NCBI RefSeq assembly: GCF_033568475.1
Contig: NC_133120.1
Location: 88,988,151 to 89,052,150, forward strand
Source: Henckelia pumila
Lineage: Eukaryota > Streptophyta > Magnoliopsida > Lamiales > Gesneriaceae
Reading direction: 5' to 3'
Length of the DNA: 64,000 nt
Below, piece by piece: positions 48,901-60,255 of this stretch. The notes under the pieces are model-generated. The model was not told the origin of the DNA, did no database searches, and saw nothing but the letters and a program-made list of their open reading frames with translations. The first letter of the stretch is position 1; each line of letters opens with the position of its first letter. A program made the position numbers and the translations under genes.

Positions 48901-50715
48901 ACACAGAGATGTCTTCCCCGTACCTGGAGGTCCATGAAGAAGAACGATGCTGTATAACCATTGAAAAGGGATCAGCAATCGTCTGAAATATTCTTACAAA
49001 ATTCTGAATCAAAGAAGTGATATAATTCATAAATTTCCAACTCATAAGCATACATTGACTGAATACTTCTTAAATATTGTTTCTACCAAATATAATACGA
49101 AAAATAGTAGTAAAATATTTCTAAAACCAGTAATCTCACCGGTTCCAAGACACAATAAAAGGGTTCACACCCTTGTCAGTGAAAAGCAATGCACTCGCTG
49201 CATATCGTAGTAACCTCTGCTTCAGGCCAGATTCATAGATTAAGCTGTAAAAGAAAATCATAATAACAACAATAAACACGCCATCAAGGCTCTACATTCA
49301 TCAAATTAGAACGAGGTATTGCTGAACAGACCTTTCCCACAGGCCGTCAAATTCCTTCGCTGGAAGAATCCATTCATTAAAGCTAGCAAGTTGGCCATCA
49401 TTATTAAATTCCTCGCACGGCCCTTCCTCACTGAGCTGAAAATGCAAAAATTAGACAACTGCAGAAATTGTTGAAAAAATTTCAAATTTGACCGGTACCG
49501 ATGGCAAAAAAGTCAAGTAGTTAAAAGATATTTCTGGAGGCATCATTCTTTTCTTAATGATTCTCGGTTTAAAATGATTGATTGATTTCTTTACTATATA
49601 TAAGGTGTTTACAGTCCACTCCATGCAATCAAGGTACGAGACCACAAGTCATCAGACTAATGATGTTCCTACAGATAAATATAGACAATCTAAATCATAC
49701 CTAGTATAGAAAGGGTTGATATATAAATGGACTTAGTACGAGGATGAGGATTCATATTTCAAGGCCTTAATTAAATACATAGCAAACAAGAAATACAGAC
49801 CAGCCATTGTTCTCACAATCAGCCATAATTATACAATTATAAAACTGACCTGAAAAACATGGATGACGGGTCTGACTTGCCAAAACAGTAGAATATCGTG
49901 CTTTTCTACCCACATGTCTATAAACAACGAAACCGTTAGACAAAAGAAGGAATCAGAGTCTATGGCCGCATGCCTGCATCTTAATTTTCAAGTATTTTAA
50001 TGTAAGCAACAATGAAAGAAGGGCGGAAATCCACCTCTCATTTCCCGGTCTCTTTCAAAAAGAACCAACTTTGAAACCAGTAAAACGGATTTTAAGAAAA
50101 GAATCCACAATACCTGTATCACATATACATATCCTTTGTACATTATCTACAAGAAATGAATTATCCACTGGAACAGGGATTGAACCATCAGCGTAGCTCA
50201 TGCTTCTCTTTTCGAGCATACTACATACAAGAAACCCACAATAAATTTTAAAAAATCCAACAAAAAATTTTTTTTAAAAAAAAAGTTGAGATAAGAAAAT
50301 TCTTGACCTACATTATTTAGACCGAAAAATACAAATGCCTGAATGAAAGAGTTAAAAATCATTTAAATTTTACCTTTCTACTGTTGACCTGACATCATCA
50401 AACCGAGCTGTACTGGAAGGTTTCAATAAAACTTCAACTGTGACAGCAATTCGAAAATATTAGGTTAATCTGGAAAATACATTCCACAGTTGGACTGAAA
50501 AATTAAATAAACTAAACATATTTTGCAAATTTACGCTGTTATTAGCTTGCACCTGAAACAAGGACTTTATCTTCGTTGTATGTCGGCGGATCAGGAGGCG
50601 GAGCAGATGGTGCAGCTGGTGGCTCAGTAACGGCGGCGCCTTGTTCGAGAACACCGCATTCCGCGGGGTTCTGCATGGTGATATCCATGGGAATACTCGT
50701 TTCAGCAGCTGTCAT
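45913..50715 (-). CDS. PCH2: Pachytene checkpoint protein 2 homolog (PCH2/TRIP13), AAA+ ATPase
   Basis: Fourteen exons: 50715-50553, 50437-50374, 50220-50114, 49917-49850, 49435-49332, 49244-49140, 48949-48860, 48752-48677, 47882-47813, 47724-47654, 47563-47473, 46868-46735, 46575-46447, 46053-45913; total 470 residues, as in Arabidopsis. PCH2 remodels HORMA proteins (ASY1 in plant meiosis) and supports crossover control. Walker A GPPGTGKT is at 210-217, Walker B ends D283-E284, sensor 1 is TTSN to N331, the Arg finger region is FVDRAD (343) and sensor 2 is [11 protein letters not shown] (425-435). An N-terminal substrate-binding region precedes the ATPase core. Start choice among three in-frame ATGs (50766, 50715, 50691) is uncertain. 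Confidence 0.94.
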
Positions 50716-51584
50716 TGCAAGAAATCGGAGAACTTGAAGAAGATGAAGATCTGATTGCAGAAACACTAATCGATGTGTGAATTTGGTCAGTGTGTTTAAT
50801 TTTAAACTGAACGCGGGAGAAAGAACATTTTTATTATGGTAATATTATTTTTTTAGAAAATGATATTTAAAAAAAAATAATATAATTATAATTTAATTTA
50901 AAATAACGATATCGACCACCGATCTCACGAATCTATTTTTTTTAAACAAATCGACTTAATCTATATTTATAAAGGTTGACTACTTTTGTGTCATCATTTT
51001 TCAATTATATCTTTTTTTGTCTACATTTTTCTCAACTTATTTTTCTAACCATCCTCTTCCATCTTTTCTTCAACCAATCTATCTCATATTTGTTTATACA
51101 TTATTTCATAAAAAAAATCATTTATTATATCACACTCACACACGCAACTGCGTGTGCTTCTATCGCTAATGAATAATAATACTTGTTAACTCCGAATTGG
51201 TTTCAAAGCTAATTTAACCAAACAAATAAGAACATTCGTAAAACCTCCCACCACTTGATTGACCTTGAGTTGAAATGATTTGAAGTTGGATGCATTCCAT
51301 TTCTCAGATGATAACAATAACAATAATAATAGGGAGTGATCTAAAATATCTTTATTTCCTATTAAAGTCAAACCAATTTGGTCTCTACGTAAGTTCCATT
51401 ATTCAAAGTGTAGAAAAAAACAAGTAAATGCCATCCCATATTTCCTCATCTTTAATGGCAACAAGATAGATAAATTGCAGCCAAAAAATCATAAATACCA
51501 TCATCATCAGAACTCCAACATGAGGCTCAGATTCACCCTCAACACATTAGCATGGATCCATAAACATCTCACTCACAAAAAACC
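50716..51584. other. Bidirectional promoter region
   Basis: It lies between the divergent PCH2 gene (-) and the small unrecognised gene (+). The first bases are the PCH2 leader. The rest is AT-rich with no recognised repeat. Confidence 0.5.
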
Positions 51585-52022
51585 ATGAAGAAAACCAAGA
51601 TCCAAGAACAAGAAAGCCACGCCAACATCATAAAGGCCGTGGCACAGGCCTGGCATGGACACTCCAGCAGCCCCGTGATCGAGTCCACTTCCGAGTTCGA
51701 CGCTCACAGGCTGTGCTTCCAGTCGAAACCCACCCGGTTCAAGATCGAGGCGTTGCGGGAAGGAGTACTTCCACCTGGTAGCACTGTGAAGAAATGGGAT
51801 TTCGCCAAGTCTCTCTGGGACTCTTATGAGATTGTGAATGTATCCAAGAAGCTGGAGAGATGCTTGTTGAATATGGAGGATCCTTTTTCGGAGTCGAACA
51901 GGGAAAAGGTGAAGCGGGTTCTTGTCAAGAAGCGGAAAGAGAGCAAGAACAGCCTCAGGAATTTGTTTAAGACGTCTTCCAGGAGATTCAATGAAGTCCC
52001 TTTTTCGTCGGATCAAGGTTAA
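51585..52022 (+). CDS. Small plant protein, not recognised
   Basis: A 145-residue frame in GC-richer sequence than its flanks, with strongly codon-like composition. It starts MKKTKIQEQESHANIIKAVA. Features are WHGHSS (about 23-28), a FKIEALREGVLPPGSTVKKW segment, WDFAKSLWDSYEIV (about 70-83) and a Lys/Arg-rich C-terminus (VKRVLVKKRKESKNSLRNLF), which could bind nucleic acid or act as a nuclear signal. No signal peptide or membrane helix is seen. I cannot name the family. A MITE begins three bases after its stop codon. Confidence 0.7.
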   Translation: MKKTKIQEQESHANIIKAVAQAWHGHSSSPVIESTSEFDAHRLCFQSKPTRFKIEALREGVLPPGSTVKKWDFAKSLWDSYEIVNVSKKLERCLLNMEDPFSESNREKVKRVLVKKRKESKNSLRNLFKTSSRRFNEVPFSSDQG

Positions 52023-52025
52023 TTA

Positions 52026-52153
52026 GGTAGTGTTTGAGAGAGCTTTTGTGAAACATTTCTCAGCTTTTCTTTCACAAGATTTTGAGATTTGGTGAAATTT
52101 TGTGAAGCAAAAGTTGTGAAGTGCGTCATAGAAGATTGCTTCAGAACACTACC
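52026..52153. mobile_element. Tourist-like foldback MITE in the 3' UTR of the small gene
   Basis: A 128-bp relative of the element at 11506-11621. The tips GGTAGTGTTTG and CACTACC are inverted, it is flanked by TTA on both sides (52023-52025, 52154-52156), and it has an inner CTTTTCTTTCACAA palindrome arm. TTA duplications are typical of PIF/Harbinger MITEs. The left TTA overlaps the host stop codon region, so most of the near 3' UTR is transposon sequence. Confidence 0.75.
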
Positions 52154-52156
52154 TTA

Positions 52157-52522
52157 AGCTAGTCTAGTTTTTATCGAAACCTTGAATCCCTTTTCAAAAT
52201 GATGTTTCTTCTGCAGGTGAAAGTGAATTCTTTTTTCGTGCTATTGTGTTAGAAAAGAAGGGCTATACTGATCCATCATGTAATCTCCATTTTTTTTTTT
52301 TAACAAAATGGGACAAAACCATGAATTAATGAGCGCGGGTGATGTGATTCTTACATGTCCATGAATATCAGTATATATTTCAACAACTACATAATCATCA
52401 ACAACATAAGATACAGGCATGTTATTTATGCGTATAATTCTAGGACAACGTATTGATGAACCTTATTTAGGTTGCCACACACAGCCTGTTTGTAGATCAA
52501 TCCATATCTACTAACTCCAACC
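52157..52522. other. Spacer between two small convergent genes
   Basis: It contains the remaining 3' flanks of the genes on either side and a T-run near 52290. Nothing else is recognised. Confidence 0.5.
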
Positions 52523-52939
52523 TTAATACCTCTTGAACGTTTCCCATTTATCAAAAGTTTGATGCTTCTTCTGAATGAATCCATCGGCCTCAACATCGAC
52601 GCTGATCTCCTCATCGCGAACTTGGTGTTTCCCATTCTTGTCGATCTCCACATGTTCAACGAAATGAACTTTCTTGTTCACTTCCGGCACCCCATGATGC
52701 CCTTTATTGTGATGACGATTGATCATGGTAAAATTCTTCTGGTGATGATCATCATACTTGTCAAAGCCGCGCGTGGAGTCGCTCTTGAGACCGTAGTTGG
52801 CAGTTGGGGCGTTGGCGGAGGCGTAGGCAGGGGGTGCTTGAAAGACAATGGGAGGCATTAGGAAATATTCATCGTCGGAGATGGTATCTCTGCCGTAATA
52901 TAGGGCAGAGGTGGTGTAGTAATCGTGGTTGTTTTGCAT
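52523..52939 (-). CDS. Small His-rich plant protein, not recognised
   Basis: A 138-residue single-exon frame. The N-terminus is Tyr/Asp-rich (YYTTSALYYGRDTISDDEYF), followed by a Pro/Ala stretch (MPPIVFQAPPAYASANAP) and a His/Lys/Asn-rich middle (HHQKNF, RHHNKGHHG). The C-terminus is charged (KKVHFVEHVEIDKNGKHQ, VDVEADGFIQKKHQTFDKW). It looks largely disordered and soluble, with no signal peptide. I do not know the family. A normal stop, a complete frame and even amino-acid use argue for a real gene. Confidence 0.65.
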   Translation of the reverse strand: MQNNHDYYTTSALYYGRDTISDDEYFLMPPIVFQAPPAYASANAPTANYGLKSDSTRGFDKYDDHHQKNFTMINRHHNKGHHGVPEVNKKVHFVEHVEIDKNGKHQVRDEEISVDVEADGFIQKKHQTFDKWETFKRY

Positions 52940-54366
52940 TTTTGTTGGCTTGTTTTAGCAAGTCCTGGTTGCGCTGGGAGAGTTGTGGAGTGGAATTCCA
53001 AATTTATAGGGGGGTCATGTCCAAAAGATATTCTTTAGTGACTTGGGTTAGATCCAAATATAAATAATATTAATAAAAACTTGAAACGGTTGGAAGAAAC
53101 AATTTTTCAAAAATTTATTGATCAATTGATGCATATAACTTTGGGGAGTTGTATTTTTCCTTAATGAGGTTGGCAAGAATCAGATTCTTGTCTTTAGTCC
53201 ATTTTCAGAATATTTGAACGATGTTTCCAGGTTAAATCATATCATCGGCGGGAATCAATATTGTAGGACCAAAAACTATTTGAACTATTTATCAAGACAT
53301 GTTTCACATTGTAGATAATATTATAGATGTTCATGGAGAAATTACGAATATTCAAAATTTTAGAGATCTTGATTTAATTCACGAGAAGCCGAAACATACC
53401 ACCAACTTAGGAGAGTAATTTTGCAATTTTCCCTGTGGTTTCACAAGCCCTCTAAATCGAAGAACGAACAAAGGATTTCCATATGGACAAAATAGCAGTC
53501 TTTGTACTAGGGAGCAGGGAAACGTCCCATGATTGAAGTTTGGGAGAAAAAAAGTTATTCTTGAAAAAAAGGAATATGAAAAGGGTGATTCTCTAGCACT
53601 AGTGAGAATATGAGATAAAACGAAAAACCAAAAAAGAAACAGAATATGAAATAATCAATGCAGAAGGAGCCTATTGGGTTTCATCGAATTGACTGAGAAA
53701 TCCACAATTTTAAAGCAATGGAACATTATATTCCACCGACCACTTTTCGCTAGATTTTGATCATCAGAAGTTACTTGCACCTAAAGAAGATGAGATGGAA
53801 AGGAAAGGAAAGGAGATATTTGCAAAATACGCTTAAAATTTCAATATAGGAAAGAGAACATAGTTCAATAACTGTTGTTAGTGACATACATAACCTATGT
53901 TTTGGTTTCTAATTTTTAAATGAACATAAAATAGATCATAAAGACTTAGCATTCCAAGACAAAAGATCGAGCCTTTGTCTGAATGTGTTCGAATTGGCTA
54001 GAAAAGTCACTCGGATTCAATGTGACTCGGACATAAAACCTGTAACTGCGATGCTTGCGCAAAATAAAGACATTGGACTACAGCTATGAATTTGAAATCA
54101 TCCGAACCTAAAGATATGGATGGGATATGTATTTCGTTTGCATCCTTCTGTATGCAACATACTATGTATCATTCCAGGAATCAAATAAATAATCCAATAA
54201 ACAGTCAGGAAAGGAATAGGGGACATATTAACATCGAATAAACAAGTTCAACCAGCAAAAATCCAAATAAACAAGTTTATAAGAGACCAAGAACCAGAAA
54301 CAAGCTCTAACAATTTACTCATGTCAAATGTTCCTAATACCTCTTCTCCAGGAATAAGATCCATGA
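52940..54366. other. Spacer, no gene seen
   Basis: It lies between the His-rich protein promoter and the 3' end of the NBR1-like gene. It is moderately AT-rich, with no frame or repeat that I can support. Confidence 0.5.
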
Positions 54367-57300
54367 CTAAAGTGTGTTACCTCCGCAAAGATCTATCAGT
54401 GTTTGCTGGAAATCATACTCATGAAACCTCAAGATCTCCCTGTTTAACTCAACCTCAGAGAAGCCCAACGCCTCGAGTTCCCACAGAAGCTTCTCCTCTA
54501 ATTCTTCAATTCCTTGAACCCCTTCTGAGTTTTCTAGTGTATCTCCAGCAGGTGAGAGCCGAGAATAGGACGGAGGTGGTGATGGTGAAGTATAGTCATG
54601 GAGCGAAACCGGATGTGGAGGAGAGATCGTCGGAGGAGTTGGTGGCGGTGGTGAATAGAAATTTGGTGGCGGAGGATATAGCAGAGATGGTTCTGGTGGT
54701 TGAATAGGATAGAACACAGCTGGTGCCGGTTGAGAATAGAGAAATGGCTGAGTTGGATAAAAGGTCAGTTGAGGTGGTGGAGCTGGATAGTGCATATATG
54801 GTGGAGGGTACACTGCTGATGCCATATCCGACCGATCGCCAACAGGGTTTAAGGTCCACGAAGGGGAAGTTGGTGCCAAGTTTGTTGCACCACTTCCTAT
54901 CATTGAACTGTCAGGGATAGGAAACTCCATATCCTGTTCAATGTTTGGCAACGGTGTAATAGGTTCAGATACTTCCTCCGGGCGACTGTCTTTCACCAGT
55001 GGATCCATTACAGCATTATTGACTTTGGGGCCAGTTAAGGCATTATTTACCGGGGGTAAATTTAGGTTCAAGCCCCGAACACCATGTTGTGCCTCTTCAG
55101 TGGTAGCTTGAACCTACAGGTATACACAAACTGTCTCTTGAATTTTATAGTAGACATGACATAAAGAAGAAAGACAAAAGAGTACACGATTTGAGTTGAT
55201 AGGGCATAGGCATAAAAGCCTACATCCAGACAGAATGGCAAAAAAAAAACAAAACAAAACAAAACAAAACTTTTCCAAATCTCTCGTACGTTTCATCATA
55301 ATCTTAAAAGTTTTAAAATTTCGATTCCAAAGAAATGACCAACCTGGATGTGGACCCAAACACATTGCCCAAAGGTTAGCCCAGATGGTGCAGCCATTCT
55401 CCAATAAGAGATACATCGACCTGGAAGCTCGGGAGAAATGAAATCAACTGCGACATCAAACTCCTGGTTGACCGCCAAACCAGCCGCAGGAATCTGACAT
55501 GACATGAAACTCATTATGGCGGAGTAACACACTTAAACAAGGATGAATTTCAGTAAATTGTCAAGAACAAAGGCATCAAGAAAACAGTAATCAAAATTCA
55601 TTTGATGACCTATAGAAATGAGGATGAAATATAAATAGCACATAAATCAATAGACGGAGAGAAAGAGCGATACCGATCCACGCTAATGTCATGCATTCAC
55701 CACTGAAGAAAAGGAAAAACTAAGGATATGGTACAGATGAAATAAGAGAGCATTGACAAAGTCAGCACAAAATAATGGCATATCTAAACCCAAAGAGAGA
55801 AGCTTACCTAGTTACCTATATAGGTGGTAATAGAAATTATATGAAATCATGACAAAGACAACTCACCTGTAATTCTACAGAACATGAGTTGCTCAACTTA
55901 TTTCCTCCATCCCAAACAAGTCTTGTGTTTTCGGGCCAAGCAAGTGTACCGTTGTTCCTCATGCGCCAAATCTTGGTAAATGTAGTTGATGGAGTTATAA
56001 TAGTGCCATCACTCATGGTGACATCCGCAATGAAGCAACTATCTAGCTTGGATACACCCAGATTAACTTCCATACCCCGGGGAACTTGTGAGTTCAATGA
56101 ATAGAGCCACCGGGCATACTGATTTAGGACAGGAGTACAGAACACAAGGCATACATCACAGGCAACACAAATTAGCACAAGAAAAGAAGTGCTAAAAGAA
56201 ATAAAATAAAGCATTGATGAAAACGCATACAAAATCATGCAACCCTGTAGAAGGCCAGTGATATGGATATGTCGCAGGGGGATCAGCGAGTGGTTGTGTA
56301 CAGCTGCTAAAACCACCGGAATGGGGAACAATGTGCGGAGAGTTCCCGGGATCACATGGGGTCCAACCCTTCATACAATCATGTGCACCAACAAATGCCG
56401 GGTTTGGTCCAAGGTGAGGTCCAATAGCCTTATTGACCTTCTCTCCTGTAGAAACATTATTGCAACAAAAGGATCACTGAAAGAAGCACAAAAAGTTTCA
56501 CCTAAACAATGCATTGAAAAGAGTTGCAAATCAGCAGATGTCAAATAAGACTTATCATTTGTGTAACCTCCGCCGACCACATTAGCTGGTTAATTCTTAC
56601 CGACGTTATCAGGCACAAGTCTTGATTTAGGGAGAATGGGTTCTGAATCACAATGATTTTTGTTGATGCCGTCAATCGACCTAGCCACATCACTAATACC
56701 AGGTGCCTTTGAAGATGATGCCTCCATGCTTCCTTCAGGTGTACTAGCTTTCACATCTTGGATTTTCATGGTCGCCTCAGACTTGAGTTTTGGTGAGTGC
56801 AACGGCTTTTCAGATCCTCCTTGTGATTGGGCCTTCAATGGGGTAGGATCAACCATGGTTGCCACAGACTTGAATTTTGGTGAGTTCTCATTATTCGGAG
56901 GCAACTGCTTTTCATATCCTCCTTGTGATTGGGACTTCAATGGAGTAGTAGGATCAACCTTGGACAAACCAGAATCTTTGGTCTCTGTCACAGTTTCCCT
57001 TCTTTCAGGAACATCGTTTTGTGAGCTAGGCCGCACCCTAGCTTGGAGTTCTAAACTCTGGGAAAGATAGCCCAAACCCATGTTGGAAAAGTATTCAATA
57101 ATCGCCGCGGTACCTGGAGTTATACCAGCAGCAGAAGAAGACGAGTTAGGTACCAAATCAGTCAAGAGCTTTGCAAGTCTCTCATGTAGAGGATCGGGTA
57201 TAGGTTTTAGAATTTCAGAGACAAAAGAGTTAATGTTTTGAAACTGTTGTTGCACTGGAGGGGAACTCAAGGGAGTAGAAGATGAGCTCTTCTTTTCTTC

Positions 57301-58325
57301 ATTCATTGTAACCGTGATCCTCAGAGGATCCAGGCCCTGTTTCACAACATCTCGGAGATCTTCATCATCAATCAGAGTAACTGTCTCCCCATCTTCATCA
57401 ATGTAAGTAAGTGTGAGCTCAGTATCAGTAGGAAGGTTGAAAAGGATACAAATCTTCTCCATCAGTTTGCCCATACTAAGACCCAATTTATCATCTGTAA
57501 CACTTGCATTGAAACGCCTGAGACAATCCCCATATTTTACCTGTCAAAATGTTGAGTTTGGTGAGCTGGACATATAGGACTTTAAGATTATGTTAATCAC
57601 AGGCTGAAAAGCAGGCTGCCTGCTTGCAAAGTGTGCACACAGGGGTAACTCAACATGATTCAGATATCACTCATAACAGGTCAGAATCTACTAGAGGATC
57701 AAGGCTCACTTCAAAAAGCAGAAGTTCGCATTATTTGAAAGCACTCAAATTTATATACAAACTTTATCTATATGTTCTAACATTAATAATACAAGAGTGT
57801 TATTTGCATTTCAATTTTGGTTAAATATACTTCAATAATATCCTTTGTTTATTAATGTTTTAGTTTATTTTATTTTAAGAGTTAAATGTACTACAATCAA
57901 CATAAAACGAATAAAGCTCAAATATATATTCAATTTAATTTACAAAAAATGTGAGCTTGATGACACAATGAACGTGAAATCTCAAGAGTCAAGATGGCTC
58001 GTGAGAAGAGTCTCATATATCGAGTAACACCTGTCTAAACTGCCTCACCTCGACAAAAGATCAAAAAATTGTTTGAAAATATAATCTTGCGTCATATTTT
58101 TCGATACCTCGGGTTTTTTTGGCGATCACTTCATGGCACTGCACCCACATGTGGGTGGCGCAAAAGGTAGTGAAAAATAACCTCTTGCAAATACGGAGAA
58201 AAGTGGATTTTCAAGAACCAAGAAGAACTCAGACACCCATCAAACAATGATCATGAAGAATCATTAAACAGAAACAGAGAGGGAGAAGAAAAAATAACCT
58301 TGATCACCAAAGTAGAAGCCTCCAT
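54367..58325 (-). CDS. NBR1-like autophagy receptor: PB1, FW (NBR1) and UBA domains
   Basis: Six exons: 58325-58299, 57540-56601, 56445-56231, 56118-55867, 55493-55344, 55113-54367, giving 776 residues. NBR1/JOKA2 proteins link ubiquitinated cargo to ATG8 in selective autophagy. The PB1 domain is about 1-90 (VIKVKYGDCLRRF, then YIDEDGETVTLIDDEDLRD). The four-Trp FW domain is about 405-526 (TKIWRMRNNGTLAWP, RLVWDGG, CISYWRMAAPSG). A Pro/Tyr-rich linker precedes one UBA at about 730-772 (ALGFSEVELNREILRFHEYD). A duplicated block of about 30 residues (PLKSQSQGG / PLKAQSQGG) lies at the end of exon 2. The ZZ finger, the second UBA and the WDPI-type ATG8 motif of Arabidopsis NBR1 are not seen. Confidence 0.88.
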
Positions 58326-58670
58326 AGCAATAGCAATAGCAGAGACCGAGAGAGAGAGAGAGAGAGCCCTTCTGTAGCTATGTTCTGTTCCTTAATATTT
58401 TCACGTTTCAGTGTATAATATTATTTATTATTATTAAATATACATACGATATTTCAAGTATGATTTATGAACACCCAGTCTTATCAAATATTTGGGTTTG
58501 GATATAATAAAGCATCAAACGACGATAAATCACAAGTTTAAATTTTAAATTAGAGATAACAAAATTATATCATATAGAAATTACATTGGCGTGATTAGAT
58601 CGTGTTAGGTTTGGACACTCTAAAATCACAGAAATATCAAAAAACTTTTTGAGTGAGTGTTATCTATTAG
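58326..58670. other. Promoter side of the NBR1-like gene up to the SIRE LTR
   Basis: The first 50 bases are the leader with its CT repeat; the rest is AT-rich. The SIRE LTR begins about 345 bases upstream of the start codon, so the promoter is short or overlaps the element. Confidence 0.5.
58348..58367 (-). promoter_or_regulatory. CT-repeat (Y-patch-like) in the NBR1-like leader
   Basis: The minus strand has an almost pure CTCTCT tract of about 19 bases, roughly 25 bases before the start codon. Pyrimidine patches near the transcription start are a known plant core-promoter feature. It may equally be a simple repeat. Confidence 0.35.
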
Positions 58671-59931
58671 TGTTGTCAGAGACGGAACCGGATTACGTAG
58701 TATGGAGGGCTAAATTTTTATGTTTTTATTGTTAAACAGGTTAACAAGTTCTTTACATTGCATTAATATTTAATACTATTAAATTATATATCTTATATTT
58801 CCTAATTATATATATTTTTTAAAAAAAACAATTTTGTAAAAATTTGACTGCGTGATTAGAAATTTATTTTTGATTTTTAATTTGCTTGAATTAATAGTTT
58901 ATTATATATTATCCAAATGTACCAATTGTCTTGCAATTTTCTATTAGTATTTTTCAAAGAAGAAAATTGAAAAAATATAAACAAACTCCCCTGCAAATCC
59001 ATAAGTTACGAAAAAATAAAACTAAAAAACGCACTAAATTTTGAACTCAAGATTACATTTTCATAGCCAAAATATTTCGTAAACATGCTAAGAAGCATTA
59101 AGCCTAATAAATGTAGTGAAGATTTGGGTTGTACTATAAAAATTATATTAAGCTCAATACATATACAAATATACATATACATGTGAGGGGTTAAGGGTGT
59201 GGGCTAGGCTGGGCTTCACAATGGGTCCGTCTCTGAGTGTTGTCAACACTTCACGATAACACTGTGCAGCAGATTATTTAACTAATAGCAAAAGTAAACA
59301 ATAACACAGATAATTATGCACAAGTATCAAGTACTTGCGCGATGCCTCATGGCGAAATAATCACTAGAAAAATAAAATCAGTTTACAAAAACCAACTAGT
59401 GATTGTTTTATGAAAAACAATTTTTTCTCAACAAATTGAGAAAATAAAAGACTTCCTAAAAACTAGTAAGAACTAGAATAAAACATCAATAGGAAGTACT
59501 AAGCCGAAAAACAAAAAACCAAAGAAACACTTTCTGAACAACACTTCACTCGTGTGTTCTTCCGTGTTTCCAACACTACTCGGCAATACAACGTAGTAGC
59601 GATGAACACTTCAAAAATTCTTCAACGATTGATCTTCAATACTTTAGAATTTCTGCAGTACTTTCTCTATATATTTTGCTCTCTATATTTCACTCTCTTC
59701 ATTTTTTTTCGTTGTCTCTCTTAGTCCAAGCACTCCTATAAATAGATTTTCAATATATTTTCATAAATAAGAACCTACAAAGCATGGAAACAATATATCA
59801 TCAGAATCAAATATTTCGAATCAAGATATAACTGATATTACCAATCTTAAAACTTGTTCTAAGAAAGGCAAAACTATAAATATAGAAATTGAATGCAATA
59901 AGGAAATAATTTAAAAGACATGTACACAACA
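58671..59931 (-). repeat. 3' LTR of the SIRE-like element, split by a MITE
   Basis: The tips TGTTGT (58671) and ACAACA (ending 59931) are inverted. Without the MITE and its duplicated target the LTR is about 0.7 kb. A purine-rich stretch on the minus strand (AAAAAGAGAGAG) lies some 15-30 bases from the proposed inner border, so that border may be off by that much. Confidence 0.6.
58677..59235. mobile_element. hAT-like MITE with 8-bp target-site duplication
   Basis: 559 bp with 13-bp terminal inverted repeats (CAGAGACGGAACC and GGGTCCGTCTCTG, one mismatch), flanked by perfect 8-bp direct repeats AGTGTTGT at 58669-58676 and 59236-59243. The 8-bp duplication fits hAT. No transposase is seen, so it is non-autonomous. 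It inserted exactly at the outer tip of the SIRE LTR. Confidence 0.82.
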
Positions 59932-60255
59932 TGTTCTTTTAAACTCTCTCTTTTTGCCTTTCTGGACAAAACACACAAACAAGTGCAAATAACTCTCCCT
60001 ATCTTATGTAACTAAAGCTCCCCCTGAATTTAATCATCTCAAAACACAGTGTTGTGTAATTGTGTTGGCAACACCAACTCTCAACACTTACTAGATCAGA
60101 GTAGCAAATAGTTTAATATCATATCAGAGAGTAATAAGAAGCACAACCTAATCAACTCAGAAAAATATTACTAACTCAGAGCAAAATAATAAATAACAAA
60201 AATAAAAGATAAGGATAAGAAAAAAAATCCTAAAACCAATTACGATCAACCACAA

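Noticed and set aside
51573-52016. 147-codon minus-strand frame over the small Lys-rich gene
   Set aside because: The plus frame has the better start context and plant-like composition; the two overlap fully, and the minus frame looks like a shadow.
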